DNA from: Ilyonectria destructans
Taxonomy: Eukaryota > Ascomycota > Sordariomycetes > Hypocreales > Nectriaceae
DNA length: 64,000 nt
Reading direction: 5' to 3'
NCBI GenBank assembly: GCA_020740775.1
Contig: JAHEWK010000016.1
Location: forward strand, 1,116,001-1,180,000
Positions 25,821 through 39,095 of the stretch are shown piece after piece. Position 1 is the stretch's first letter. Every line of letters begins with the position of its first letter. Under the pieces are notes generated by a model. That model saw nothing but the letters and a program-made list of their open reading frames with translations, did no database searches and had not been told where the DNA came from. The translations under genes and the position numbers were made by a program.

Positions 25821-27294
25821 GGTTCGGTGCTCTGGCAGGTAGCGCAGAGTAGTCACCCTGGATTGCCTGTCTGACAGGTTCGCGACGACGCTGGGACGAG
25901 GAAATGGGACGCTTGTGGTGCCGTGTCCCGAGCCTCAGTCTATATCTAAGGGCAATAGGTTAGATACGGAAGACAGGGGGACAGTGCATGCGATGAGCGA
26001 ATTAATGCCAAGCCATCAAAGCGCTGTGCGCAGCCATGATTGCGGCGACAAGGTGGTGCATCATCTAAAGAAGCGGGCCATCTACCACAGGTGCGGTACC
26101 GCAACACTACCACATTCTGACAAGGGAACCGGGCGTTGTCATTGCCGTGTTAAGAGATGACTCGGACGAGTCCATGTGTCCAATGTGCCGAGACCCTGGT
26201 CAGATCGGCATCTGACGTCTCTTGGCCGAGAACAGCCGTCCCTTGGAGACTCAGGTGCCGATTGATTGTAAGCCGGAATGGCGGTGGACGAGTAAAATGG
26301 GAGGCCTCGCCATGCCCGTTGTGGAAATTTGAGAAATGACCGGTCGAGGGGCTACTGACGCCATGTGAGATGACGACACTGGTCGAAACGCCGGATCAAT
26401 GGGATCGTTCCAAAGCACCTGTAGATTAGATGGCTATCACTTGTGGTGGCTGTGCTGGATGGGCCGGAGATATGAGATATGACGATTGGGGTCCTGACGG
26501 CACCAATGCCGAGGCGCGTGTCGGGACAAAGGGTTAGGCATCCTTCGTAACCGTAAAATAAGCTTATTCTCCGTCGTATCGGTCCTTGAAATGATTGCTT
26601 GGCGATTTCATGAACCTAAAGCTATGAAGGGAGCTTGAGTAGTGTTCCACATTTGGTGGCTACCCCCGCTTTCATCTGATTCAGTCCCATCCGCACTTCC
26701 ATATGAGATCGAAGAATCGGGCCTCAGGAACTTGACATAAATGTAGAATTTCTGTCTTTCTCTAATCCTTTTTTCAAATTCCGTCACACTGCTTGCGAGC
26801 ATGACACAATGGAAGAGAGTCGTTGAAGTTGATCTCACGAGTTGTCAGACAAAGAGACTCGGTCCGGCTAGATGACTAAGGAAGCGGGGTTCTTGGAGGC
26901 TGTAGATAGGGGAAATCCCTTACCGGTCAAGATGATCAACAACACAGCCAATCCATCAGAAAAAAGACGTTATTAAGGTCGCAATTATCATCAATTCAAC
27001 CAGCCTAAGTTGGCATCATTTGATCGTACATCTCGCTGTGTGAAAGGCACCCAGCTCAGGCCGTCAGACCCCTATTACGGAGTCACGAGATCTAACACGA
27101 GTCCTCAACACGTGCTGTGGTGTCACATGACCAGGAGCTTGATTGTTTGCGTCCCGCCAAAACGCGGTCGCAAGAGAAGGTAGGTACGTGCTTGCGCCGC
27201 CGACGCGTTCGCACCACAGCTCAACCGTCACCTTCACATCACGCATCACCAGTCGCGACTTTGTTGATCGCACAGGCTACCCCGATCCCGCGCC
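25821..27294. other. intergenic region, divergent promoters
   Basis: These 1.47 kb lie between the starts of the TRK gene (minus) and the AT-hook gene (plus). No coding signal was found; it should hold both promoters and 5' leaders. Confidence 0.5.
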
Positions 27295-29508
27295 ATGAAT
27301 TTCGGGTTTTCAGACGATGCCTCTGGCTCGTCGAATTGGTTAGGCTTCGGCCGCTCCCAGCGCAACGCGAGCGCAACATCACCTGGAGTTGGCGCTGCTG
27401 CTAGCACTGGAGCTGGCGCTGTCGCTACAAGCCCCAACGACCTCAACCCCGATGAAACCTCGTTCGCCGAGTCGTACCGCCCCGAGACTTCCCCCTTGTT
27501 CAATCCCATGTTCCTACCTCGTTCCGACGCCATAGACGCCGCCCCGCCGTCGGCCTTGAGCTCCACCAATGCCCCAGGCTGGGACTGGCAGCGCGATTCG
27601 GCGCCCGTCGAGTCTAACAACTATCAATCGTCGCCCTTGGCTCGTGGCGCGCGTGCCCAAAGTCTCGATTTATCTACAGAAGTTGAGGCCCCAGCGCTTC
27701 TGGAGAAGACCGATGCCCAGGAGCCAGTCGATGCGTCGCGTCGCGAATCTTCGCCTCTTCAAGGATCGGCTGCGCAATCCGCAGATGCCGAGAAAGCAAA
27801 GCAAAATGCAATGAACTCTGGAGGATCGGACAATGTTGAAGTACAGGCACAGGATCAGGGACTTGGTGCTGAGATTACAGAGGAGACCATTGAAGCAACC
27901 AACCATGCTTCCAAAGAGGCAGCAACCACAGAGTCTCTGGGGTCACAATCGCCTGTTTCGACAATCTCCAATGAGATGAACCAGCCTGAAACCGAAGAAA
28001 TGGTTGTCGACTCCGAGCCTCCTGCTCCCAAAGAGACAAAGCACTCTGCCAGCGGAGAAGAGGATGCTGACGAATCCGGCATCCCACCCCCGTCTACAGC
28101 GAAACGAGGCCGACGCAATGCTAGCGAGATGCTGAACGCGGCCGCGAAATCGATCGTCAAGAACATTGATGGACCCCGCAAGCGCCTTTCGTTTATCCCT
28201 TGGTCCCCAGTTGTCAAGCCAACTCCTGTGGCGAAGCGTGGGCGCAAGTCGATGCCAGCTAGAATCGATGCTGAGACTCCCAGAAAGCGAGGCCGTCCGA
28301 GAAAGAGCGAGACTGTCGCTACCCCGGCTACAACTACCAAAAGCCCGGCCAAAAGAGGAAGACCCAGGAAGTCTGATGCGCCGGGAGCGATCATGGCCAG
28401 TGCCACGAAGACACGAGCGGGTCCAACTCCCCGCCGCACCACGAGTATTTTTCAGACTCCGGGAAAGTCGCCCCTCAAAGCTGTTCAGACTGACTCCTCC
28501 GCGGCGACTCCAAACAAGGTTGGCCGTCCCCGCAAGACGCCAGCTAAAGACACACCTGCCGTAACAACAGAACCCCCCAAGCGACGTGGTCGACCTCCCA
28601 AGAATACTCCTCAGCCTTCATCAGTGAAGCCCGTCGCTTCTAGAAGCTCCGGTCGTGGACTCAGATCAACAGATGAGTCCCTGCCTGCTAAGCGCGCTGT
28701 TAAGCCTCGTGCTGTGCCATCTCCTGCGAAGCGAGGACGACCTGCTAGGAAGGCCGCAGCACCAGCTTCAAAGCCTGCGTTAGACAAGCCTGCTGCTACA
28801 CGAGGCCGCCGAGCTGCCGTCAAGGCCGACAACAAGGGCACTGCGGCTGCTGCAGCTCCTAACGACCCGCCCAAGAGACGCGGACGTCCCCCGAAGAACG
28901 CGACTGCATCCAAGGCAGAGGAGCCAACGGCAAAGCCTGAGACGAAGAAACGCGGGCGTGGTGCAACTGTTCCAGAGACCGCTTCCGTCCCAGCCCCGAA
29001 AAAGCGCGGCAGGGCTGCCCAGGCGAAAACTGATGATGCTGCACCAGCGGCAGCCAAACCACGAGGCCGCCCAAAGCGCACTCAGCCGGAGGCCGATGCG
29101 CCTGAACCCCCCGCAAAGAAACAGCGAACTACGCGAGCCGCGGAGAAGCCAACCGCTCCAGCACGACGAACAGGACGCGGCGCAGCAAAGGAAGCCGTGG
29201 AAAAGGATACGACATCATCCACTCGCGCAAAGACGACGCGCTCCAAGCCCGAGGCCGCTCCGGCAGCGGCCGAGCCACCCAAGGCTGCGACTCGTGGCCG
29301 CGGCGCTGCAAAGTTGGCCGCGGACAAGCCAGCACCGAAACCCCGCGGTGTTGCCGCCAAGTCCGGAAAGGGTGAACTCCCCAGCTCCAAGACCGCCACG
29401 GAAGAGAAACCAAAGCGAGCGAGTGGTCGCGGTGCTGGTCCTACAGGTGTGGTGAAAAAGACCGCGGAAAAGGCTGCGCCGCGACGGGCTTTGAGGTCCA
29501 GAGGATAG
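27295..29508 (+). CDS. AT-hook-rich nuclear protein
   Basis: Single exon, 737 aa, ATG in a good context (GCGCCATGA). The first ~250 residues are acidic, Ser/Glu-rich and disordered. From about residue 265 to the end the chain is basic and Ala/Pro/Lys-rich with a ladder of AT-hook cores: KRGRPRKSE, KRGRPRKSD, VGRPRKTP, RRGRPPKNT, KRGRPARK, RRGRPPKNA and PRGRPKRT, plus weaker GRG/GRR/GRK variants. That makes about seven GRP-core hooks and at least as many degenerate ones. AT-hooks insert into the minor groove of A/T tracts, so a role in chromatin architecture or transcription is likely. No catalytic or other folded domain is visible. It may be a fast-evolving HMGA-like or kinetochore/chromatin protein; orthology cannot be settled here. 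Confidence 0.88.
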   Translation: MNFGFSDDASGSSNWLGFGRSQRNASATSPGVGAAASTGAGAVATSPNDLNPDETSFAESYRPETSPLFNPMFLPRSDAIDAAPPSALSSTNAPGWDWQRDSAPVESNNYQSSPLARGARAQSLDLSTEVEAPALLEKTDAQEPVDASRRESSPLQGSAAQSADAEKAKQNAMNSGGSDNVEVQAQDQGLGAEITEETIEATNHASKEAATTESLGSQSPVSTISNEMNQPETEEMVVDSEPPAPKETKHSASGEEDADESGIPPPSTAKRGRRNASEMLNAAAKSIVKNIDGPRKRLSFIPWSPVVKPTPVAKRGRKSMPARIDAETPRKRGRPRKSETVATPATTTKSPAKRGRPRKSDAPGAIMASATKTRAGPTPRRTTSIFQTPGKSPLKAVQTDSSAATPNKVGRPRKTPAKDTPAVTTEPPKRRGRPPKNTPQPSSVKPVASRSSGRGLRSTDESLPAKRAVKPRAVPSPAKRGRPARKAAAPASKPALDKPAATRGRRAAVKADNKGTAAAAAPNDPPKRRGRPPKNATASKAEEPTAKPETKKRGRGATVPETASVPAPKKRGRAAQAKTDDAAPAAAKPRGRPKRTQPEADAPEPPAKKQRTTRAAEKPTAPARRTGRGAAKEAVEKDTTSSTRAKTTRSKPEAAPAAAEPPKAATRGRGAAKLAADKPAPKPRGVAAKSGKGELPSSKTATEEKPKRASGRGAGPTGVVKKTAEKAAPRRALRSRG

Positions 29509-29975
29509 AGTGGTCATGGAATGGTCATGGGAATGGGTGTGGTATATTGAACAAGGCACAACGGCTCAGGAGTTATGATGATTGATCAGAAGTGGTTCGG
29601 CATCGGGGACCTTTTACGAAACGCGGCACTACTGTATTATAAACGCAAGGATTGCTAGGGGATATCTCGATTAAAGAAATGCACGATATGAGGTTTCGCC
29701 TCTAGCTACCTACCTTTCAACCACGATCGTGCAAACACTCAAGCTGACTGGTTGACAGAGACTTCTATCCGGAGGCATAGTTCGGACGTGAAATACAAAG
29801 GAAACCAAGGATGGAATCACCTTATTGAGGGTATCCTAGACGCTACTAAAAACTACACTAACTTTGGACTTGATTATATCAGACTGCAGACATCAAATGC
29901 TGTAATCTCGCAGCGTTTATCTTTTTTTCTTCCATCTCCAAGGGATTAATCCGTCAACAAATGGTACGCATCACA
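29509..29975. other. intergenic region between convergent genes
   Basis: These 467 bp separate the AT-hook gene (plus) and the AAA+ gene (minus). No gene seen; 3' UTRs expected. Confidence 0.5.
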
Positions 29976-32233
29976 TCACTCATACAACTCCTTGTCGACG
30001 TCGCCATCCTTGGACGCATGGGGACTCGTCACCTTGATGCCATTCTCCAGCCGCGAGAGCGTCATGACGTAGCCCTTGTGGTCGCACCAGTTGCGCACCA
30101 TCTTGACGGCGTTCTTGATCTCACGGCCGTTGAGCTGCCACAGCGAGAGCTCGGCAATGTCCTCGTCGTCGAGCGCCTTGTCGGCCGGCTTCGCATGCTC
30201 CTCCTGCTGCTCCTCGTCCCCGTCGGTGACATCCTTGACGCGCGCCGCCTGCTCGGGCAGCCGCTGCAGGAACTTGCGCCAGATGCTCTCGCGGGCGTCC
30301 CGGCTGAGGGCCTGGAAGAGCAGGTGCAGGCTGACGCGGCTGCGGAAGGCGGAGTCGATGGTGTGGTAGAGGTTGGTGGTGAGGAAGATGATGCCGCGGA
30401 AGTACTCGAGCTCGCGCAGGAAGATGCTGACGAGCTCGTTGCGGTGGATGTCGTTGGGGTTGCGCTCGGCCATGAAGACGTCGGCCTCGTCGAGCAGGAT
30501 GACGGCGTTCCACTCCGTCGCCATCTCGAAGACGCGCTTGATGTTGGCCCCCAGCGTCGCCGCGTTGATGCCCAGGTCCTCGGCCTGCAGGTAGAAGAGC
30601 GGCCGGTGCGTGCGATCCGCGACGGCCTCGGCCGTGAGCGTCTTGCCGGTGCCGGGCGGGCCCGACAGCAGGATGATGAGGCCCTGGCCCTTGCCGACGA
30701 TGACGTCCTCCATGACGGCCGAGGAGCCGTTGGTGAGGTTGTGGTTCTCTACAAAGGAGAGGACGAGATCCTTTTGCTGGTCGTCGTAGACGAGGTGGGA
30801 GAAGGCTTGGTCGTTCCAAACCATGGGCTCAATGTCCTCGATGTAGAATTGCACTGGGATCGTCAGTCAGTCACTTGCCATCTAGTCTGTAGGATATACT
30901 CACCCCAAAGCTTGTTCTTGAGTGCATATCCCCCAATCATCTCAGACATGAAGGCGAGTTCCTCGGGCTTCTCGAGCATCTCGTTCTTATTCCTCAGCTG
31001 CTTCTTCTCGCTCAATCGCTTCTTTTGGGTACTTGGGGATTTGGCCTCGCCATCCTCTTCCTCCTCGTCTTCTCGCGGCAGCCGTCGGCGAGCACGGCGA
31101 ACCTGGTTCCGCGCCGTCTCCGGGTCCTTGTTTTCTCGCTTGCCCAGCGCGAGGTGGTACTTGTTGTATCCCACGACGTCGATGAGGACACGGCCCTCGA
31201 CGTTGTGCTTCTCGATGCACTGCTTCTCGCCATCGTGCAGTGCAATTCCGGTGTAGCAGCTATACTTGAGTCCCTGGAGATCGAGAACCTTCTTGCCTCG
31301 GGTGACGAGGTGCTTCATGATGGCGTCCTGTTCTGAGTGGAACTCGAAGGGGTAATGGCGGAGCTCGCGAATAGGGTTGTTGCCGGCGAAGGCGGGGATG
31401 GGGAGTGTCTTGTCCTGCCAGACAAACTCCTCGCCATTGAAAGTCATGATCTTGCCCTTGATCAGGAGGAAGGTCCCCTCGTTTTTCTTGACATACTCGG
31501 TGTCCTCGACCCTGCAAAGGAACTCGGAGTTGAGGCCGTAGCTGTAGACGGTGGAGCCGCGAGGGAAAAGGGTCCACGCCGTCTTGAAGTCAATCAAGCC
31601 ACCGTCCAGGAGATGGCGTCGCTTGGTTCTCATCTCGCCGAACATGTCGTCGAGGATCCTGAGGAACAGTTGCAGGTAGCCCTTGAGAGCGTTGTCGACG
31701 GGGGTCTGGCGGTACAGCTCCTTGATCTCGTCCTGGCAAAACCACAGGCCACGGAACGGCTCCGTAAACTCGGCGGTGTCGTGGACGTCGAGGTAGACAT
31801 TTTCCTTCTTCAGAATGGGCTCGAGGGCGGCCACCAGCATGGGGTTCTGGACCTCGATCTGGTGGTACTTGAGGGGGAAGCGGCCGCCAACACACGGCTT
31901 CTCGCGGTCCTTGACCTTGTAGACCTTGATGGCAACGCGGTCCTGGGCGCGAGCGGCCGACTTGGAGAGCTGCTTGGGCGGGTAGTCGACCCATTCGAAG
32001 TGAGTCGCATTGGAGTTGCGGCCCTCGTACAGCGTCTTGATGGTGGTGTCGGAGCCAAACGTGGGGTCCTTGGAGGGCGTGGCCGTCTTCGGGTTGTCCT
32101 CAGAGGTGGACGACTCGAGGTCGAGGGGCTTGTTGAGGGGAGAGTCCTGGCGGTGGAGGATCTTGCACTTCCATTTCCAGACGAAGTCGGAGACGTCCTC
32201 GCGGTCAATATCGCGAATGTCGCTGAGGCCCAT
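29976..32233 (-). CDS. AAA+ ATPase with fungal N-terminal DUF7025-type region
   Basis: Model complement(join(29976..30853, 30904..32233)), 735 aa, one 50-nt intron (GTGAGT, CTGAC, CCAG) that joins KNKLW to VQFYIEDIEPM. The start is the ATG giving MGLSDIRDIDREDVSDFVWKW; an in-frame ATG 135 nt upstream exists. The N-terminal ~400 residues hold the family's region (PMLVAALEPILK, FRGLWFCQDEIKELY, LIDFKTAWTLFPRGSTVYS, GLKYSCYTGIAL, EGRVLIDVVGYNKYH) followed by an acidic/basic linker. The ATPase follows with Walker A GPPGTGKT (~508-515), Walker B VILLDEAD (~561-568), a sensor-1-like IIFLTTNLY and an arginine-finger FRSR. The family is abundant in filamentous fungi, single-ring AAA+, with unknown clients. 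The antisense strand is open for long distances because of codon bias and is not coding. Confidence 0.92.
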
Positions 32234-33667
32234 GGTGACGAGGCGCAGTGGGTGATGCAATGGGTAATGACGGTTGGCAGCAGAGAGGGTTGAAACAGAG
32301 CGGAGGTGCCGGGAGCCAGCCGAATAAATATCCTCGCGTCTCATGTACCTGGAGAGCTCAAGCCTCAACGGTCAAGCCTCACATTGCAAAGCCTCGACCA
32401 TGACCCAACAGCCTGTTCCCTCGTCCTGCACGACGGCGTGGCAGCCTGAAGGCGCAGGGGGGGCCGACGGGCGACTCAGGACTCGGTGTTGCCTAGCAGC
32501 GTCATAGTTGTATTGTGGCATAGTGGCATAGCGGCATTGTCACATTGTGTCGCCAAGGAACAAGTGCCGAAGTTGAATCGCGAGCTGCAGTTGGCTGTTG
32601 GTGAGGCGTTGGTCCAGCCCAGCCTCGGGCCCGGGAATGACTCAAAACAAGCTATCGCATCAGGCTGGCGGGGGTTGATCTCGTCAATCGCTCAGGCCGC
32701 CTGTCCTTGATACTCGAAGTGGCGCGCTATCGTTTACGACGGAGCAGGATACGGGGCAGGCAGATTCGCGGGCGTTCTCTCAACCGGAGCACGGGAGCTG
32801 TGATTTGCGAGAGATGCTTGTTGTCAGCTTCTTGCAGAAAATAAAGACCAACAAGGCTCTTCAGTGGCCGTTGTAGTTGTGGTATTACTCCCCCCTTGTC
32901 ATGCAGTGAAGTGTACTTCGTACGGATCGCCGCTGAGGTGCGTGCAGCGTGGGTGGCCGCATGTCCCCTTTCGGAAATCCCACTTGGACGTCCTGGAGGA
33001 CTAAGGTTCTCCGCCGGCGCTCCACTGCATCGCCGGGACCTCTCCAGGGCTACGGGCTACAGGGGCCAGTAGCGAGTCGCCAGGGCGTTTTCGGGCCCTG
33101 CGCCCCTCGCGGGGTGGTGGATGCCTCCCGCTAGTGGGCATCTAGCGCCGGCAAGGCGACTCGGAGCTTTGGACGATGTGCCTTGGATACGAAAGAGTTG
33201 GGGCATGGGACATGGCACGATCTCTCTGACAGGGGGAAAACGATTGGCGGACTCCTGCTGAATCAGGCTTCCAGCTTTGAGACGGTGCGGCCAAAATTGC
33301 CTTGTGATCGGCAGTCCGCATCGTCCTTCTCAGGGGACGATACCTAGGTAGTGTAAGTGCACCAGTATTGAGTTGAGGCTCACACTCCCAGGCATCCATT
33401 TCTCGTGTCCAGATATATCCAAGACCTACAGGACACGAGAATTAGGGCATTATGAAAATAGAAACCTGCAAAAACAGTGTAAAGCCCCCCTCATTGGACA
33501 GGATTTAAACTTTGAATCTTTCACATCACAACGCACCAATTATCAGAATGGTGTAGGGTAAGCGATACGCGCACATGAGGCCCACCACCAAAAATGCCCC
33601 ACACATCTCCATTTCCTGCAGTTGACGAGGGCATAAAACCTAACACACGAGACCCTCTCTCAACAGC
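32234..33667. other. intergenic region
   Basis: 1.43 kb upstream of the AAA+ gene (minus strand) and upstream of the tRNA gene. No coding support. It should hold the AAA+ promoter. Confidence 0.5.
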
Positions 33668-33674
33668 GCGGGTT

Positions 33675-33686
33675 TAGCTCAGTTGG
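33675..33686 (+). promoter_or_regulatory. Pol III A box
   Basis: TAGCTCAGTTGG fits the internal A-box consensus and lies wholly upstream of the insert, so the insert does not break it. Confidence 0.75.
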
Positions 33687-33687
33687 G

Positions 33688-33741
33688 GTAAGTTGCAAAA
33701 CTTCTAAAAACTCCAGCACATCAAGTCTAACAATCTCATAG
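33688..33741 (+). other. spliceosomal-type intron inside the tRNA-Phe D-loop
   Basis: 54 nt beginning GTAAGT and ending CATAG, with a CTAAC branch-point match at 33727-33731, about 11 nt before the 3' end. These are the same signals and length range (about 42-132 nt) as protein-gene introns in this window. It contains no T4 run, so Pol III would not be expected to stop in it. Removal restores the D-loop exactly. Confidence 0.8.
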
Positions 33742-33771
33742 AGAGCGTCAGACTGAAGATCTGAAGGTCAT

Positions 33772-33782
33772 GTGTTCGATCC
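33772..33782 (+). promoter_or_regulatory. Pol III B box
   Basis: GTGTTCGATCC matches the B-box consensus (GWTCRANNC core). The insert widens the A-to-B spacing by 54 nt, still within the range tolerated by intron-containing tRNA genes. Confidence 0.75.
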
Positions 33783-33802
33783 ACATAAACCGCAAACGAT
33801 TC

Positions 33803-33808
33803 TTTTTT
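33803..33808 (+). terminator. Pol III T6 terminator
   Basis: Six T residues begin nine bases after the discriminator base of the tRNA, the expected position for RNA polymerase III termination. Confidence 0.75.
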
Positions 33809-33973
33809 GCCGTTTCAGTGTCTGAAGTGGCACCCTGAAGCATCACGCATTTGTGTGCGGTCCTTTTTGTGGGATGAGATGGCGTCTTGACCACCTGCCC
33901 GTGTCGTCTATTTTTACCCATGTTACTGGCAATTAATCCATCCATCCGATTGCTCATATCCTTTCTGGACTTG

Positions 33974-35687
33974 TCACACCCTCTTGTTAAACCGCTGGCT
34001 GGCAATGGCCTCAAGCGAGAGATCCTTGGTCTCCTTGAGAAACAAAAACGCAAGCACACAAATGGCGACATCAAACACCCCCCATACCAGAAATGTGCCC
34101 CATCCCAACCTCTCCATCATATACGGTGTCGTGAGCGAGAACAGTAGATTGAAGAGCCACTGCGAGGCTGCTCCAATTGCTATACCAGGTTCTCGAATTC
34201 TAGCTGGGAAGATCCTGATCGCTCGTTGTTAGCGAGGCCTCTCGGTGCACTAAGAAATGACAACGCTGTGACTTACTCCGACATGTACGGCCACGGCATC
34301 GGACCCCAGCTGATGTTGTAGATGACGACGAAGATGTAGATTAGAGCCACCGTCACGATCCCAGAGGACGTCACCGTACCGTCATCAGGCGCCGGTCTTG
34401 CCCTGACAACAACCGCCGTCGCAATCTGACACACTGCCATGGCCGCCGCGCCGCCGATCAAGACCTGTCGACGCGAGAATTTGTTTGCGAGAAATAGCAC
34501 AAATGCACCGCACGCTGCTACCTTGACCGCCCCAAAGATGGCCGTCAGTAGCAGAGCTCTTCGGCCGGCGCCGACGAGCAGCGTGAAGTATTGCGGGCCA
34601 AAGTACGCAAACGCCGTGGCACCCGTGGCCTGCTGGGCGGCCATGATGCAGAATGCTGCAAATACCCGTCTGAAGTAGTCACCCCGGAGGAGCTCTGCAA
34701 GTTGGTTAGCCCTTGTAATGTATGTAGGGATAGTTTGCTCCTAGCCACCTTTGAACTCGAAGCCTTCTGTCTCTTCAGCCTCGGCCTCTACCCCCAACCG
34801 GATCTCATTCATTTCGTCAATCGTTGACTGCGACGCATCTCCGCGGATCCATGAAAGACTCTCAAAGGCCTCCTGATGCTGTCCTTTCCTGGTAAGCCAC
34901 CGAGCACTCTCCTTGAGAGTGAGCACGCCGCCCCCGAGCAACACCGCCGGAACGAGTTGAAGACCGATGGGGATCTGCCACTGGCTGCTAGGCTCATCTT
35001 TCATGAAGGAGGCCCCGTAGTCAATCCAGTAGGATGTGAAAATCCCCTGCAAGTGTCAGCTCATCGCCCAAGACAGGATGCCTTTGTCCTACCAGTGTGA
35101 AGAATAGCTGGAAGAAGGAGCCAATCTGGCCACGCAGCTCCGTCGGAACCATCTCGCTGCTGAACATGGGCACCACAACGGTTGATGCCCCAAGACCCAG
35201 ACCGGAGACAATCCGCGCACCATAGAAGGCGACTAGTGAGCCGGTGTTGATGGTTTGCATCACGCCTCCGATACAGAAGATGACTGAGAACAGCACCAAA
35301 GGCTTCTTGCGACCACAACGTTCGGCAATGGGCCAAGCCAGAAAGCACCCCAAAAACGCTCCAAGCTGCTGCAACCCGACCGAGAGAGCGTTTGTCCGTG
35401 TCTGGTCTTGCTTTCCGTAACCAAAGTCTCGCCGGAAGGATGCCAGAGTTAGGACTCCCCCGACACTGCAGTCGTGTGAGAATGGCTCCGTGTCGCTTTT
35501 CTTGGCTGACTTACATGCCGCTGTCATATCCGAACAAGAACGCCCCCATACATACGACAGACCCGAGCCAATAGGCGCGTATTCGTCCTCGAGACGTGCC
35601 ATTATCCAGCGCCCGATCGAATGAATAGAGTCTCTCTGGAGCATGTTGGGTTGGAGCCCCGAGAAGGGGCGTGGTGCTGTTGGTCAT
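33974..35687 (-). CDS. MFS sugar/quinate-type transporter
   Basis: Model complement(join(33974..34214, 34277..34694, 34749..35046, 35093..35465, 35515..35687)), 500 aa, phases all consistent, introns 46-62 nt. Sugar-porter signatures: TM1 GSVVCMGAFLFGYDSGIVGG, GRKKPLVLFSV, ARIVSGLGLGASTVVVPMF followed by SSEMVPTELRGQIGSFFQ, GIFTSYWIDYG, a PESPRWL-like but altered KESARWL, QQATGATAFAYFGPQYF, YNISWGPMPWPYMSEIFPARIR and a terminal FLFLKETKDLSLEAI. These place it with fungal sugar/quinate permeases of the Sugar_tr family; the substrate is not determined. Its start faces the sulfatase gene (828 bp apart), and its 3' end lies 179 bp from the tRNA-Phe gene. Confidence 0.92.
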
Positions 35688-38336
<2,649 letters not shown>

Positions 38337-39095
38337 ACCAGGTAGCGGTTTGATGAACATGTTTGTTTGATGTGGGAGACACTTTCTAGAAGGACCTCTA
38401 AGTCAATAGAGATGCTTGGAAACGTTGCTTCCGTCGGCGGGATACCGTGATACTGCCTTTGATGCTCCCTGTTGCCTTCACCACGACAGCCACAACCCGT
38501 CAACCTACATCCCATCAAACTGCATTCTGGATACATAGAGGACTATATAATACAAATGTTTCCAGACTGGTGAAAACAGCCAGTCCATGCAGGCTTCCAT
38601 CTCCAACCAATTCATTAGGGCAATGATCCAGCAAACACACACATCTATCGTCGCTGTTGTGACATGTTTGGCAGCAGCAGCCCGCTTACCATGGTCTTTG
38701 CACTGCATGGCTTCTAGAAGACCGTGAGTTCTTTCATCTCTTCTAGAAGGGTGTGTTTTGAATACGATGTTGTGCAATCCCCCCCAGCCCGCGTCGGCGT
38801 GAGCCGAGGGGAGCGGACTGCAGTGTTAGCCGACGGGGCCTGTTCAGCAAGACGACTGACATGTCCTGGCTGTTTGGGAAACTTGATTGACCATTGTTCA
38901 TGCGGTGTCGCCACCTGGCAGAGAGCTCTATAAATACTGTCCCGTCTTTCGCAACTCAATCCTGTTCATCTCTTCCTCCCACAGCAACTCCCTTTCAACA
39001 CCACTCTTTCTCAACCATTCCCATCTCCAACCAACCCAGAGCCTACTTGATACACTATCAACTCGGATCTGTTGGCGCGGCCACAAGTTGGCAAG
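38337..39095. other. intergenic region
   Basis: 759 bp between the sulfatase and the RRM gene. It contains the sulfatase 3' UTR and, in its C/T-rich last 150 bp, the likely promoter and leader of the RRM gene. No gene seen. Confidence 0.5.

Larger units (their letters stand above)
33668..33794 (+). tRNA. tRNA-Phe (GAA) split by a D-loop intron
   Basis: Exon 1 is 33668-33687 (nucleotides 1-20) and exon 2 is 33742-33794 (nucleotides 21-73). Joined they give a 73-nt tRNA: D stem GCTC/GAGC with loop AGTTGGGA, anticodon stem TCAGA/TCTGA with loop CTGAAGA (anticodon GAA at 33755-33757), variable AGGTC, T stem ATGTG/CACAT with loop TTCGATC, acceptor GCGGGTT/AAACCGC (one G5-A68 mismatch) and discriminator A73. 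The anticodon loop lacks the usual intron after position 37. The 54-nt interruption lies between nucleotides 20 and 21. A box, B box and a T6 terminator are all intact. It reads as a functional gene if the insert can be removed. Confidence 0.92.

Noticed and set aside
28611..29399. Minus-strand Ala/Gly/Arg-rich frames over the AT-hook gene
   Set aside because: Complement of GC-rich Pro/Lys/Arg codons; no independent evidence.
29961..32293. Long plus-strand frames (up to 431 aa) opposite the AAA+ ATPase
   Set aside because: Antisense shadow caused by codon bias; Walker A and B lie on the minus strand.
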